Of a stretch of 64,000 nucleotides of DNA, positions 49,901-63,500 are shown piece after piece (the stretch's first letter is position 1; each line of letters starts with the position of its first letter). The position numbers and the translations under genes are program-made. Source of the DNA: Priapulus caudatus (taxonomy: Eukaryota > Priapulida > Priapulimorpha > Priapulimorphida > Priapulidae); NCBI RefSeq assembly GCF_000485595.1, contig NW_014577761.1, positions 65,932 through 129,931 on the forward strand, in the 5' to 3' direction. The notes below the pieces were generated by a model. That model was not told the DNA's origin. It saw only the letters and a program-made list of their open reading frames with translations, and did not search any database.

Positions 49901-52900
49901 AAAAGGACTCTGGAAATCGAATTTGGGGGTCAAGGGTCAAAGGTCACGGTGTGTCAATGGAGGGGGAATATTTCCCCCTTAACTTAAGGTATAGGAGGAA
50001 ATACGGAATTGCGGCACAAATCTCAACGGCTTGACCTACGCTCTTAATATTCGATGTATAGTGTGATGAGGAGAAAACGCATCACCAGCGCGAAATTAGA
50101 GGTCACAGGTCAAAGCGCAGTGTGGGAAAGGTCAGATATATATCAGACATTTTCTGAGGACATGGTCTACACGGGACCCGACGTTGCCCACAACCACTTT
50201 TTTGCTCTTCCAGCCATGCCCTACCATTTTTCTATCACTCTTATTGGAAGGACATTGAATTTATTTTTAGCTGACCATGCGCAAGAGTAAGTGTCTGTAT
50301 AACCTTGTTGACCCTCCAGAGGGGTTAACATGGAATTGTTGACTGTTAACAAAGGACACTGAACTGTTTTGCTATTAGGCCCCTCCACCCACCACTACAG
50401 CTCATGTTCAGACGGCACTTCCATAGATAACATGTTAATATAGCGACAGTCATTAAAGTATTCATACAGCTGTTACTATCTTTATTACTTGTAACTAGGG
50501 ATATAAGTGGCGTTACTCAGTTGTGACCAGCTTGCGTTGAAGATAAAAATATCCAAAAATCCAACTCAAAAAATATCTATCCTATCCATGCATCCACTCC
50601 ATCCATCTCCCATTCATCGCCATCCCATCTCCTCCATCATCAGCGCCACGCATCCGCGCATCCCAATCCCATATCCCCACTCCTCATAAAATATAATGAC
50701 ATGCCATGCCATGCCATCCCATCACATCGCATCCCATGCCATGCCAACGCATGCCATCCCATCCCATCACATCCCAAACAGTAAAAAATAATAAGAAATC
50801 AAAAGATAAAAGACATTAAATATAAAAAATAAAAATAAAAAAGTAAGAAATTAAAAATAATACATACTAAAGAGGTAGGTAAAGGGGAAAAAAGGAAAAA
50901 ATGGGAAAATAAGTTCCCCAGCTGGGACTCAAACCCGGAATCCCGGTGTAGGAGACGGATGTTCTAGCGATTAGGCCACTGCACCGTTAAGGGTATACCC
51001 ATGGATTCACACGTATGTGATGTTAATCTGTATGCACCCCCATCTATTGATGAATAGAATTTTTATGAATTTTTAACTTTTTAAAATTTTTGTTTTAGCC
51101 AGAACCACCTCACAGACGTGCTGATTCTGAAAATATCTTTAGTTTTCCTCTAGGCTGCGGAGTTGTCTAGTTATGCGAGTACGAACTAATTTGGCTGAAC
51201 AACTTTATATATATATATATATTGCAGGAGTAGATAATCGGGAAGGAGTGTGACTTCAATAAACAAGGGAAATTCGTCGTTTACTAGCCTTATAATACCT
51301 ACGATTTACTACGCGTAACTCATCCAACTTGAGCTCAAATCGTACAGAGTACATTCGCCTAGCATCGTGCGAAATTGTTTCCTCGTATACACCAGCAATA
51401 CGGAGATACAGACTAAAACGTACAACACGATTATATTCATTCTTTGGCCATCAATCCGAACGTATTCCCTGCCGAACTTGCAAACAAAAGGCAGCTACTA
51501 ACGCACTGTGGCTCACTCGGCAAGGCGGTGTGGCTCGCTGGGAGATTGGACATCGACGCAACACTCGGCGAGATAACCTTTGACCCGCCATACAGCTACA
51601 TACTGGCATACCGGCATACAGCTGGTATGCCCCCCACGCACGCACGCCCACCGCAATCTTCCTGCGAGCCACACGCCTCGCCGAGTGAGCCACAGTGCGT
51701 TAGTAGCTGCCTTTTGTTTGCAAGTTCGGCGGGGAATACGTTCGGATTGATGGCCAAAGAATTGATAATCGTGTCGTACGTTTTAGTCTGTATCTCCGGA
51801 TTGCTGGTGTATACGAGGAAACGATTTCGCACGATGCTAGGTGAACGTACTGTGTACGATTTGAGCTCAAGTTGGATGAGTTACGCGTAGTAAATCGTAG
51901 GTATTATAAGGCTAGTAAATGACGAATTTCTTTTGTTTATTGAAGTCACACTCCTTCCCTATTATCTACTCCTACCAGTAGGTATAGCAAAGCCTATCAT
52001 AGATTTTTGATCTGTATTAGTAGTATCCTAGATATATGCTCTGAGCGCAAACGCGGTGGCAGGAGGGCGCACTTGATTCGGTTGTGAGTTTATCAGAAGA
52101 ATACCTGGCTACAGTACACGTCAGTTGAGCGCTGTCGCTCTGCGGCACTTGTTATATGTTTTAGTATAACACCGCATACTTATACACAAGTTAGAGCAGA
52201 ACTGCGCCATTCAGCTGTATTTGATCAATAATCTTTTCTTTAGTTTCCCAGTCATTAATCCGACAAGACAGCACTGGTTAGTTGTTTGTTTCCTTTGAGA
52301 TTTCGTTCTAAATAATTCCTTCATCTCTTCAAATTAAAATTAAATATTTATCTTCGATGTGGGTTCATTTAGATAGCGGTCCGTTGATAATTCTTTGTCG
52401 TTTAGAACTTGTCAATATGAGTCAATTTTTATTGCATGATTGGAATGTTGTCTTAGATTGGTTTTAAAGTAAATGTTAGAAGTGGGACAGAATTTTATAT
52501 TGATTCGCGATATACTGATCTCAGATCTATCTCATATTAAAATACAGCAGTATAATTTACATACTTACATTTGTACCATAATGTGCGAACGGTATTGCAG
52601 GAATCTTGCATTTCTGGTGCGGGTTGCTGAATTGTCCAGTTAACTTTATTTTACTAGTTACTACAAGACATCATATCATTATGAGTATAATGCTTGAATT
52701 TCCTATTGTTTTGCATGCGAAATTTGGTTTTGAACTGAGTAATAATTGTAAATTTCCACACGATGCGCGACGAGTCTCGACCACGTACCGTTGTGGGTTT
52801 CACTCTATGGCCCCAATGATGCGTGGTCTATATCGTTATCCCCATGGGCCAGGCATGCCTAGTCGATATTTGTGTCTCTGTGTCCAAGGAGGCCTAGCCG

Positions 52901-55900
52901 GTATCTGTTTCTATCGCCAAGTATGCCCCGCTGGTATCCCTAGATGTATCTCCAAGGATGCCTATATTCAGTATGTGTATCCCCAAGTATGTCTCCAAGG
53001 ATTCCTACTTCTAGTCAGTATTTGTGTTCCCGAGGACGTGCAGTCGGTATCTCTCTCTGTCTCCAAGGATGACTAGTTGTGTAGTTGTGTATTTCCGCGG
53101 ATGCCTAGTAGTCAGGGGTGTTAGGGATATTTTGGTTCACATTCTTCCAAAAGCACCAAATTTGGCCCAGATGTTGCCCATACCGATACTTTTCGATTTC
53201 TGGCGGGCGCCGGAATGGCGCCCCCCCGGGACCGCCATATTGGGCAATTCCCAATATGGCCACCACGGGTGGGGGGCAATGCTAGTTAAACATCCAAAAG
53301 ATCTATAATTCATAAATAATACCGACTTTTTTGGGGTTTTCAAAGTCTGGGAATCTGATTCTGATCTTACTGCCTCAGTGATTTGAGGCAAGGTCACCCT
53401 CAAGGCACCCCTAAAGGTATTTTGGGTCAAATAATCGTCATTTTTACGTGTTTTTTTTGTCCCATATTACAAACGCAACCATCATTTTATCCGGTTTCCG
53501 GGGTTGAGTACCCGAATCATGACGCTTATTTGACACGATTTGAGGGCAATATTGTCATAGTCAGGGTCACGATAGAGGTCACCAGCGGAGGTGAATCGTA
53601 CGTCAATTATAGGTAACAAACATTAAACACTAAAGACTTAGACATAATACTCACTTTTTAGGGATTTGTGGGCCTCTGAGAACCGATTGCTGATCTAATT
53701 TTGGCGATTTGAGACATAGTTGACGCACATTTTGGGGTTAAGGTCAAGTTTCAGCAGTGTACTACGATAAAAAATAAACAACAGATTATTCCAGGATCAT
53801 TTTTATTAAAGTAATTCAGACTAAAGTATTCAACTGGCATCTTCGCTATTCCCCAACAGCCACCCACTTCCCGCGATTTGCAAGGGACCCCGTAGCCTCG
53901 GAAAACACCGGCGTGGTTGCATTTGCGACCTTCCTGTGGCATGCCTTGAGGCAGGCATCGCGTGCAAGAGAATGGGACATGTAACTGAAGCGGTCGCTGA
54001 GAGTGGTCATAGTGGTTGCGATGTACTGGTGCACTTGTGCCATCACCCACTCACATGAAGGTCAGGAATTCTTGCGCTGAACCGAGGTGCAAGCCTGACT
54101 TCGGCAGTAGAAATGTGGCCTGTAGTAACGCTGCATTCATCACATGCTGGAACAGTGGCTGCTTGGGTAGGGCTTCCGTGATCTGCTTCCAGTGGTTGAG
54201 AGGCGATGCCCTGGCTCATTGACACCAGCTTGCCCGCTACCCCTTGCTGTACATGAGTACCCACGAGAGCGTTCGAATCTGCTGGGCATATGTACAGACA
54301 CCGATTGGCAGATGAAGTGGTCAAGGGTCGGTGTGAGAGCCACTAGTAGTGTCGTGAGTTCGTCATGCCTTGTCGCAGGCAGCCGCAGGCCGGTCTTCTT
54401 GGCCACATCAAGAAAACTGTGAAGTGTGTCACATCTGTAGGCCTGTGGAAGAGGGGTAGTGCAAGGACTTTGAAGGACGAGATTGGAGGGCGCGATGGGT
54501 ATGGACTGGAATATCACGGTACTTTTTTACGCAGTACCGAACCCCACCAGAGCTCTGATAGGCCGAGGTTCGAAAACTGGATTGCAAAAGCAGCTGATAA
54601 AACAGTGTCACCATGGCGAACATAGGCTGTTAGTATGACCTGCTTGCGGCATAATGCCAGATGCGTAAGATCCTTGTGTCGGCCTCGGAATGGTTCAGCG
54701 GTCTGAAGTGTTGTGAGGTATCAATGCTTGTTGAGAGCTACTGGTCTCGAAACGGGTACTCAGGCGGAGCTTTCCAAACACCATTGTCGTTCTTTGAGAT
54801 GCTGTGTGCTGATAATGAGAAGAGCCCTTCTTGTTTCTCGCTTCCTTTGTTTAGGCAAGCCATGTTCCATTCATCGCTTCGGAATTTGAGTGCTGCCATG
54901 GCCCCCGAAACCCTTTTTTTTTGTCCCCTTTTTTGTTTTCCCCCCCCCCCCCGTGGCCCTTCCCACGTCGTACTTGCGTAAGAGGCTTTTGAGGTTATTT
55001 TCCGTCGGGGTAATTATCCCATACAGCGTCGATGCGTTGGGTTACCACTCTTCATTTGGCCTTCCAGAAATGGTACAGATGGGAAGCGGCAGCATACGTC
55101 TCTTGATGTTTTTGGCTGTTTGTGGGGCGGGCACCATGTCGATCAGCTGCTGCCATATCAACACCCAACTGTTGCTTGTTTGGCAGGGCAGCTGTGCGGC
55201 AGTGGGTGCATTGAGGATGAAGACATGTCCGACTTTCATCCCAGATCGCGAGCGAACCTGCGATCCGCCAGGCCTTGGTGGCTCTCCTCTGCTTTCGAAG
55301 CCGAAAGAAGTCTGTCATGTCTGCTGCGGACACGACTGAAGTGAGAGGAAAAGTGCGTGCTTAAAGGTCATAATTCCTGCATCTGTATGCCAGTTGTTCC
55401 TTCTAGCTTTTTTCTTGGGGTCAGGTCGGTTGCGAATGTTAGCAATGTTGTTCGCGCTTGATGGTGTATCAGATACCGGTACTGAAGCTTTTTCGCAGCC
55501 TTTCAATGACGGTATGCTGCATGTAGGGCTTGTCAGCTTCATGGATTTGAGTAGCAGAATTAGCAACGGCCTGTTCATGACATGTCTGTGTATGAGTGGC
55601 ACAAGTCCTGACGTGTAGTGAGTGAAAGGGTTGGCTAGTGCTCGACCACCTGTCGATGAACGATAGTAAGCATCATTCGAAACTTGACTTGCAGAGCTGT
55701 GTCTTCCTCATGATGAGGGCAGTGGAATGATGAGGTGGGTCGTGGATGGCCTGCCACCGCCTATCCCGCCCCCGCCCTGCCCCTCGAACTCCTCAACTAT
55801 CGTGCGCAGGTCCACCCCCCAAGGGGGGAAAAAAAAAAATTGCGCAAGTAAAGCATTGTTTTCTTGTTCGGCGATTCACATTCTCCGAGAATCTGGATTT

Positions 55901-57485
55901 AAGCAAAGTACAGCGATTGTTTCTTGTTGGCGATTTCGACATTCTCAGACTCTGGCTTCCAGGTAAACCACACAGTACACACAGGCACACGCGCGAGCAC
56001 GGCGCACGGGCACACGCAGCGACGCACACGTCATCCCACACACAGCACGACGTACAGCTGACGCGCAACAGCGCACGCGCCGCGCACCTACGCAGCAGTC
56101 ACGACAACACCCACACACACATCGGTCGGGCAATCAGGGCAGAGCGTACCGCCTTGCGCAATCATGCGTGTATCGTGTCGCAAGATCTCTGTGTGAAATG
56201 GATGTCGGACGCGTAGTCTAAGGCGGTTCTCATCGAACCAGGTCGCGTAGGCATGCACCGGCCTTATTTTTTATTGGTGGCTCAGCGGGCCACCTACACG
56301 CGAACCGTTCAAGGTGTCCCGACGCGTAACCGTTTCAGGTGCCATTGGCACCGGCCGGGCCACCGTTAAAGTCGAGCCCTGCGTCAGTGTGGCATGGCTC
56401 CTTATACTAAGGAAACAATAGTTTCTTAATTTTCTGAAAAGTCGTTGTCATCAGGTTCGGCATCGTTTGTCGGCTGGGCAGTGTGTCTTGGGAAGTGTTT
56501 GCTGGTGGAGAAACTCTCAAACTTTTTTTGGAATGTGGGGTGACACACCAGAAACACTGCTTTGACGCCCCAAAATGACCTTTAGGTTGTTGACCTTGAA
56601 GGGGTGACTTGACTTCGAATCCTATTTATAATTAAGATCATGAATCGGATTTCCTACCCCTAACTAAAAAGTGTATTATGTGTGATGTCTAGCGTTCACT
56701 TTTGGTTTTTTACCTATAATTGATCGGTAAGGATTCACTCTCGGTCGGAGTGACTTCTATCGGACGCCTGACATGCGATATTGCCTCAATCGTTCAATAT
56801 AGGTCAAGATTCGGGATTACTCAACCCCTGAAACTGAATAAAATGAGGTGCTGTTTGTATATATTGACAAAAGAACATGGACAAAAAATAGACATTTGAC
56901 GCCCCAAAATGCACCTTTAGGGTGACCTTGAGGAGTGAGCTGACCTCAAATCACTGAAGTTACAGATAGAATGAGATTCCAGACCTTGAAAACGACCCTA
57001 AAAGTGGTATTGATTTATGATTATAGTTCTTTTGGATGTGTTAACTAGTATTGACCCCGCACCCGGGGTGGTGGCGCATATTGGAATTTGCACATATGGC
57101 GGCCCCGGGGATGCGCCCATTCCGGCGCCCGCGCCAGAAATGAAAAGTATGTGTATGGCAACATCTGGGCCAAATTTGGTGCTTTTTGGAAAAATGTGAA
57201 CCAAACGGCTTTTTAGCCCTACGCACCCCTGACTATCATGGTGATATATCCTTATGTGTCTCAAAGGATGCCAAGGGCCTGAATTTTTTTCGGGCCCCCA
57301 AAAAATTTCCGAAAAAATAAAAAAAAAAAATGCGTGCTTAGGAAAAGCATCTCTGGCCGAGCCCCTGTCATTGTTTCAGAACGACAGTGCGTGGTGTGTG
57401 GCTGGGGGGTGCGTGTGCGTTGCGCTGGCGCTGGTGTGTGTGTCGGGGGCGTCGTGTGTGTGATGTGTGTGTGATGTGTGCGTGG

Positions 57486-57528
<43 letters not shown>

Positions 57529-60500
57529 TGTGCGTGCGTACGTGCATGCGTGCGCTTCTTCGTGCATACAGTGTATCGCATATACCAGATGCGGAGTCTG
57601 CTTGGGAGGCTTCACACGTACATATATACGCGTCTGTGATGTGCATGCTAGTAGAACCTCATGCGGGGCGTCCGCGCCCATCCACACATGAAATCGGCTG
57701 GTCCTGTCCTGTGAGCCGCACGCACGCACGCTGCCCATCTGTCTCCATGTAAGCCACGTCGTCGGCACGACCGATACAAGCATCAGCGAGATTTGCTTTC
57801 CGTTCACCGTGCTTCACTATTCAGTAATTGTCCTACGTAGTACGTATACGTAACGAGCTGGCCGCATTCAACCGTTAGCGGCAAGTTTCTGCAGCAGCAG
57901 CAGCAGCTGCAGTAGTAGAAGCAGCAGCCCGCAAAACACGGTTTACGTTCGGAACCTTTGAAGTAATGTCGAAAAGAAGTTTGCGGGAACGAAAACAGTT
58001 TCCGCTTTTCGATTTACTCAGCGACTGCGTCTAATAGCCGGTTATTGGCGGCAAACGAATAAGGGGTTTTGCAACCTTTTAATGTTTAGGCGGACTATAT
58101 AAAATTACGTTACACGAGACAACATTAAATTGTCGCACAGGAATGAGGTTTTATTAGTTTGATGTTGGTAAATTGCATTGCAAATTGTCATTGCAAAAAA
58201 ATTTCGATCGACGGGGATAGACGCTCAGTAGTTTGTACACATTGTGTGTAGACTGCATGGCCGCGAACAGCGTTGCATCGCTTAATTCTACGTTAATATG
58301 AAATGTGCGTGTTAATCATCGTGCATCATGATTAATTGAATGATTTCATGTTACTCCCGAGTTGCTAATGTTTGTTTTTATATTGCATTTCAGGATAAAG
58401 GTACGTACGTAGCAGTGATGTTGTCAGTGTGTGTGCTCTCCACGTTGGTAAGCAGAGTTGTTTAGTTACATACAGTTGGTAATTAAAGGCTCACAATGCG
58501 CATCCAAACGCTAATTTCTCCAGTACTAGACTAGCAAATACTTCGTGTCATGCATAATCATACTACCTTATGGCAAAATAAACTCTAGTTCCTCCCATTT
58601 CACTGAGCGTTGTCTTATAAAAGGTATTTTGAAAATACCTCCAATGTTGTTGAAATTCTCCGATGTTGTTGACAGTTTCCCCAATCCCCAAGCAACCGCG
58701 CAGCGGTGCTGCGGTACAGCGGTACGGGCGCAGCAAAGATAAAAACATGTGACGTCACGTCACCACTTCGAGGCTATTTTGTTTGGCAAACAGTCGGCGT
58801 TTGCGCCAGAATGCCAGTTTTCTCACCTCTTTCTTGTGGGTTTTAAGCAAACGCGCAGTGAAATGGGAGCAACTAGAGTTTATTTTGTCATAAGGTAGTG
58901 TGATTATGCATGACACGAAGTATTTGCTAGTCTAGTACTGGAGAAATTAGCGTTTGGATGCGCATTGTGAGCCTTTAAACCCACGAAGGTTTAGTCACTT
59001 CAATTAATTCGTTGGAAGCCAGTTCTGCAATAGTGTGCTCTCTTATCACCATCCCGATTTTCACTCATATGAACGCCATGTATCTAGAAAAAACATGATG
59101 AATTGTTCGGGATCTTACTTCTGTATTGTGGAAAAGATAAGACTCATGTTACTCTGCCTAATGGAGAAAAGCAATCGTATATTGTGTTTGCAAAATCGAT
59201 ACATCGCCGGCTATTGAGTGCAGGCTGCCTAATTGATTAGGGGACACGCCGATTACGTGCATGGTTTGATAGAAATCGCTAATTGTAATGCGAATCTAGT
59301 TTGTTTCGAAGATGTAGCCCCTTGTGTGCTACTGCTTTGAACTGGCGTATTTTCCGCAGAGACAAAACCACAGTCAGCCGCAGTGAAACGTACTAAGATC
59401 ATAAATGTACTTTCATCACTAAGTAATGTTGTATGAATTAGGACGATCCGCCATGCGTGTCGGCAGTACTGTTAGAAGTGTGTGCAATGTGCATTCATGT
59501 AAGCTCGGCAAAGCAGCTGCGTGCCACCCGTTCTACACGCGGCTGTTGTCTGCGTGTTTATTTATCTTGGTTAAGCGGATTGCAAACAGAGACGTCATCT
59601 TGATAAAAGGTACATAAATTGACTTTGATGACATTTAGATTTTATTGAGGAACGACGGAAAATCGCCAGACTTCAATCGCTCGATAGCGCGGGCGATATC
59701 AACCGTGTATTTGTATGCAGACACGCATAGCGATGGGCAAATATTGTAGCAACTGGCAAGACTACATTTAGGAGTGGCAGAAACCTGCCCTGCAGACTAT
59801 AATTCACACATTGCAGAAATTTAGCCCTTGAATGAGAGTACACGTGTTGGCATGTGGCTGAGTGCATAAACTCATGGTAAATGAATTTTAAATGCCGTAT
59901 TCATGCCGCGCGCGTGCACGTGTATGCCTACTTCTGAGCACTACAGTATGTGCGTCTACACCGAGGCTCCTTTGTGCGGCTGTATGCAATTCAAAGATGT
60001 CAAAAACTCTTTCCACTGAATGCAGAACGCTGCAGAAAAGTCCGCATGAAGCCGCCGGGATTCGCGTAAATCAATGTGATGCCTCGCGCAGGGGGCATGC
60101 CAGCCGCACAATGTCATCTCAGGTTTCCTTTTTGCAAATTTGACTTGCTAATCGGTGTATCTGCGCGTGCTTCCTCCGCAGGGATGCTCAGCTGCTCACT
60201 TCGCGTTCTGTTCCTAACCAATCACATGTGTATGTACGACTAAGTTTAGCCAGTGGCTAGCAGCAAACAGGCCCGTGTAACTAACAGGAGAAAAGTCCGT
60301 ACATTTATGGTTCGCCGACCCACACCACACGCACCCACATGGGAAATCAGATGAATATATGTGACTAACTTTACAGATGTCATAAACATTCCCCCACACA
60401 CACTGCGCTACAATACATGATGGACGGGCGTACACGAAGTTGGTTATTTCAGAGCAAGGTGTGTATATAAGCACCCACCCTATACCTAGTTTCGTGCTAT

Positions 60501-63500
60501 GTACTATTGTTCACCACCACTCGAGTGTTGCGACGATGTGGCTGTGGCACATGAGTTTGCCTGTGGGCCAGGGAGGTCCTTCGTGTGTGCACTGTAGCGG
60601 CGTAGCCAGTCCTCACCCCCGCGTCGCCGGAATGCCCAGATCTGTGCAAACACATCGCGGGCTTTCATCTGTCTCTGCATGACCACTTGACCGCATTTTG
60701 TTGCGTTAGATTCACGTTGAATTCAGGAACTGGCGTATATTGTGTGTTGATGTAGGGGTGAGCTAGGTAGAAGGAAAAATGAACAGTTATTAAATATATG
60801 CCAATGAGTCATCGGTACAGAATTAGGGCGGTAGTGTAGTGATTAAATATCCTGCTTACCTAGTATAATGTCATAGTCCGCTATAAAATATAATTAGTCT
60901 ACTGTCTAAAGTTTAAAACTAATAATAAAAACAATGCATAAATAGATGCTCGAATGTCATAGCGTGTCACAATTCATAAAATAATAATGATAAATTATTA
61001 ATAGTTATATCAAGAGCACATAATGTATGGATATAATTTAAATAGCTTGCGCTATTGGTTATATGTTAATTTTTCAACTCCAATTATACGTGTAAAGGGA
61101 CAGCATACCAGCTGAAATGTAGTGAGACATGCCGTACTGGAGCATTTGAGCAGAGTATACGTAGAATTGTTGGGAGACGTCTGGCACACGAGCACATAGT
61201 TTTATTTTATTGACCATTAGCATTTTTTTCTCGGAAATATTCTATGGCGATGGATGCGGGAGTATGGCAGACTGCTTATTCACATACGCGCTCGACTCTC
61301 TCCATGTTAGGTCTGCGATATACAATAAACGGATATTGCGTTTTGGATGAATAGCGTTAGTGCTTACCAATGGAACACATTTACTGACATCCGCTCAACA
61401 GCATAATCAAGCCGTCGCAAAGGGCAGGCAGAACGAACGTGAATTCAAAAGCTTCTTGTCGTTGTCGCGCTCTCCGATTTCCCTTCCTGACAAACGTCAT
61501 ACGCGATCGATAGTCCGAACAAATAACGTTTTAACTAAAACAATGCGGGCGTCTGTGGAGGATGGAAACGTGACACTTTATCGACTCTGTGTATATATGC
61601 CATCTGCTACACGATTGCGAAGCTCCGGGTGTTTTAATAAAAAAATATGTACGTGCACAGTCGTTTTGCTCAAGAAGGAAAATGTGGTCTAGTCGATTCA
61701 GCGATGCGTACGGGTGCAAGGAATTCAATTGAGAGAATTCCGGTGGGTTAGAAGAATATAAATCGGCATCCATATTGATTTAGGAATCCATATCAAATTT
61801 GCATCGATGGTTTGTGATTGTGTAAAAGCAAGTAACGCGAATGCCACAGTTTACCGGAAATATTATTGCCTGAGTCCATGAGAGAATGTTTCAGTGTATA
61901 GGCTGGCGTTTCCTTCTATTCTTTTCTCAAGAGTGTCTGTGCAAAACTAAATCTCGCTACTGTACATATACTAGGCGTGTACGCGTACATGTGTCGATGG
62001 GCATGCCGCCTGATTCTACTGTTTTGTGTTCTTACAAAGCCCGTGCATAATCCTTTATAATTTGCTTTATATGTTTTAAAGCCGATGCAGCCTGAACCAG
62101 ATACAGCCTTCGAGGAAAGAATCAGTAACTCAGAATCTTTGGAATAATATCTGTCGCTCTTCATATGTAGTTCTGTGCTAGTCGCAGTAACTTACAAAAA
62201 CATTCGGCAGGATGAATATGATTTATTTATCTGTACATACGAAATAGTTATAAATGTAGAAACTATTTTCTGTTAAAGAAGCCATCTTGTACATTGAAAC
62301 TTTGGAGAAAAAAAAATGGATCCCTTGCTTTTTGTCTTCATATCGTAATATATGTTTACCCCACCCACCGGTCTGGGAGTTCCACCTCCTCCTCCTTCTA
62401 GGCTCCTGGAGTCCCTCCTCCACACTACGAACGCGCACGCATGCACGCACGCACGCACACACACACACAAACACACACACACACGCACGCACGCACGCAC
62501 ACACACACACACTGTCAGAGACTTCCCCCCTTCCGTCGGGGACTCCCCCTCACCGTTGGGGATCTTAGCCCCCCTCGGGACACCCCACCCTCACCCCAAC
62601 GTCGGAGACCTTGGCCCAGTGTCGGGGACCTTAACCCATGTGTCAGGCTAATTGCAATGTGCTATTCCTTTTAGATGAGAAGGCTAAACTTTGCGAGACA
62701 GTAGACTGTGGCCGTGACCGCGAATGTGATGTTATCGCTAGTCATGTGACCTGCGTCTGCCTCAAGTTTTGCCCAGACCACGAGAAGAAGGTTGGTAATA
62801 ATCTGTCCGGTGTTTTGCTAAGCCGTTGGCCATTGGCCTTTGTGCTAATGTATTCCCCTACGCGAGCCTCATAGTTATTACATCAGTGATTAGCTGTTCT
62901 TTTTATTCACTATTTTTAATAGGCTGGTCCAATCAGGAATGCTTACAACCACTCAGTCTAGTACTGTACATAGCTTCTGCATTCATTTACTTTGTCAGCC
63001 TATGACCTATCAATTTATTTAAATTTGTCTGGGGATTTAGCAAGTGTTGCAATATACTTTCTATTTCAAGTTCAAGTTTGTGGAAAGGCTTTGCAGAACA
63101 CATTTTGCAATAAAATCACATTTTCAAAGATGTAATTTGAGTGGAAATTCAATCATTTGTATGTTTTTATCAGCTTGATGTAATCATTGGTGCACCATAA
63201 AATAGATTTGCGGAAAAGGGTCGATCAATAGACGATAAACGTTTGATTCACACAGATGGTGTTCTCTGATTCATATATAAAACGCGCAGTGCGTATCTTT
63301 CACATTACGCTTGAGGGTGGTGGAATGAATAAATGATGAAAAATCTAGAAGAATTGTCACAAAGCAGGCAGCAACTGTTGTTACATCACTGACGCTGTTT
63401 CGACCTCTACACTCAGGTGTGTGGAAGCAACAAGAACACATACCAGAACCACTGTGAGTTGCACAGGGATGCCTGCCTCAGTGGTGAAAAGATCAGCATC

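Larger units (their letters stand above)
53109..57235. mobile_element. 4.1-kb element with ~650-bp TIRs inserted in a minisatellite
   Basis: The ends are TAGTCAGGGGTG and CACCCCTGACTA. Inverted arms are about 53109-53760 and 56545-57235, sharing TTTGGTTCACATT, CACCAAATTTGGC and blocks around ATGTTGCC. Each arm itself contains two related sub-blocks (AAGGTCACCCT..., ATTTTGGGG). The CAGGGGTG tip recalls hAT elements, but no clean 8-bp target duplication is visible. The interior holds decayed minus-strand coding fragments and a CA/CG-rich patch (55975-56110). Confidence 0.8.

Noticed and set aside
50914-50986. Functional tRNA-Arg gene on -
   Set aside because: The acceptor stem cannot pair and the anticodon stem is poor; it is more likely a SINE head.
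51329-51890. Protein-coding ORFs on both strands
   Set aside because: They are mirror translations of the two arms of one foldback element.
53109-57235. Confident hAT assignment from the CAGGGGTG tip
   Set aside because: No matching 8-bp target duplication and no recognisable hAT transposase.
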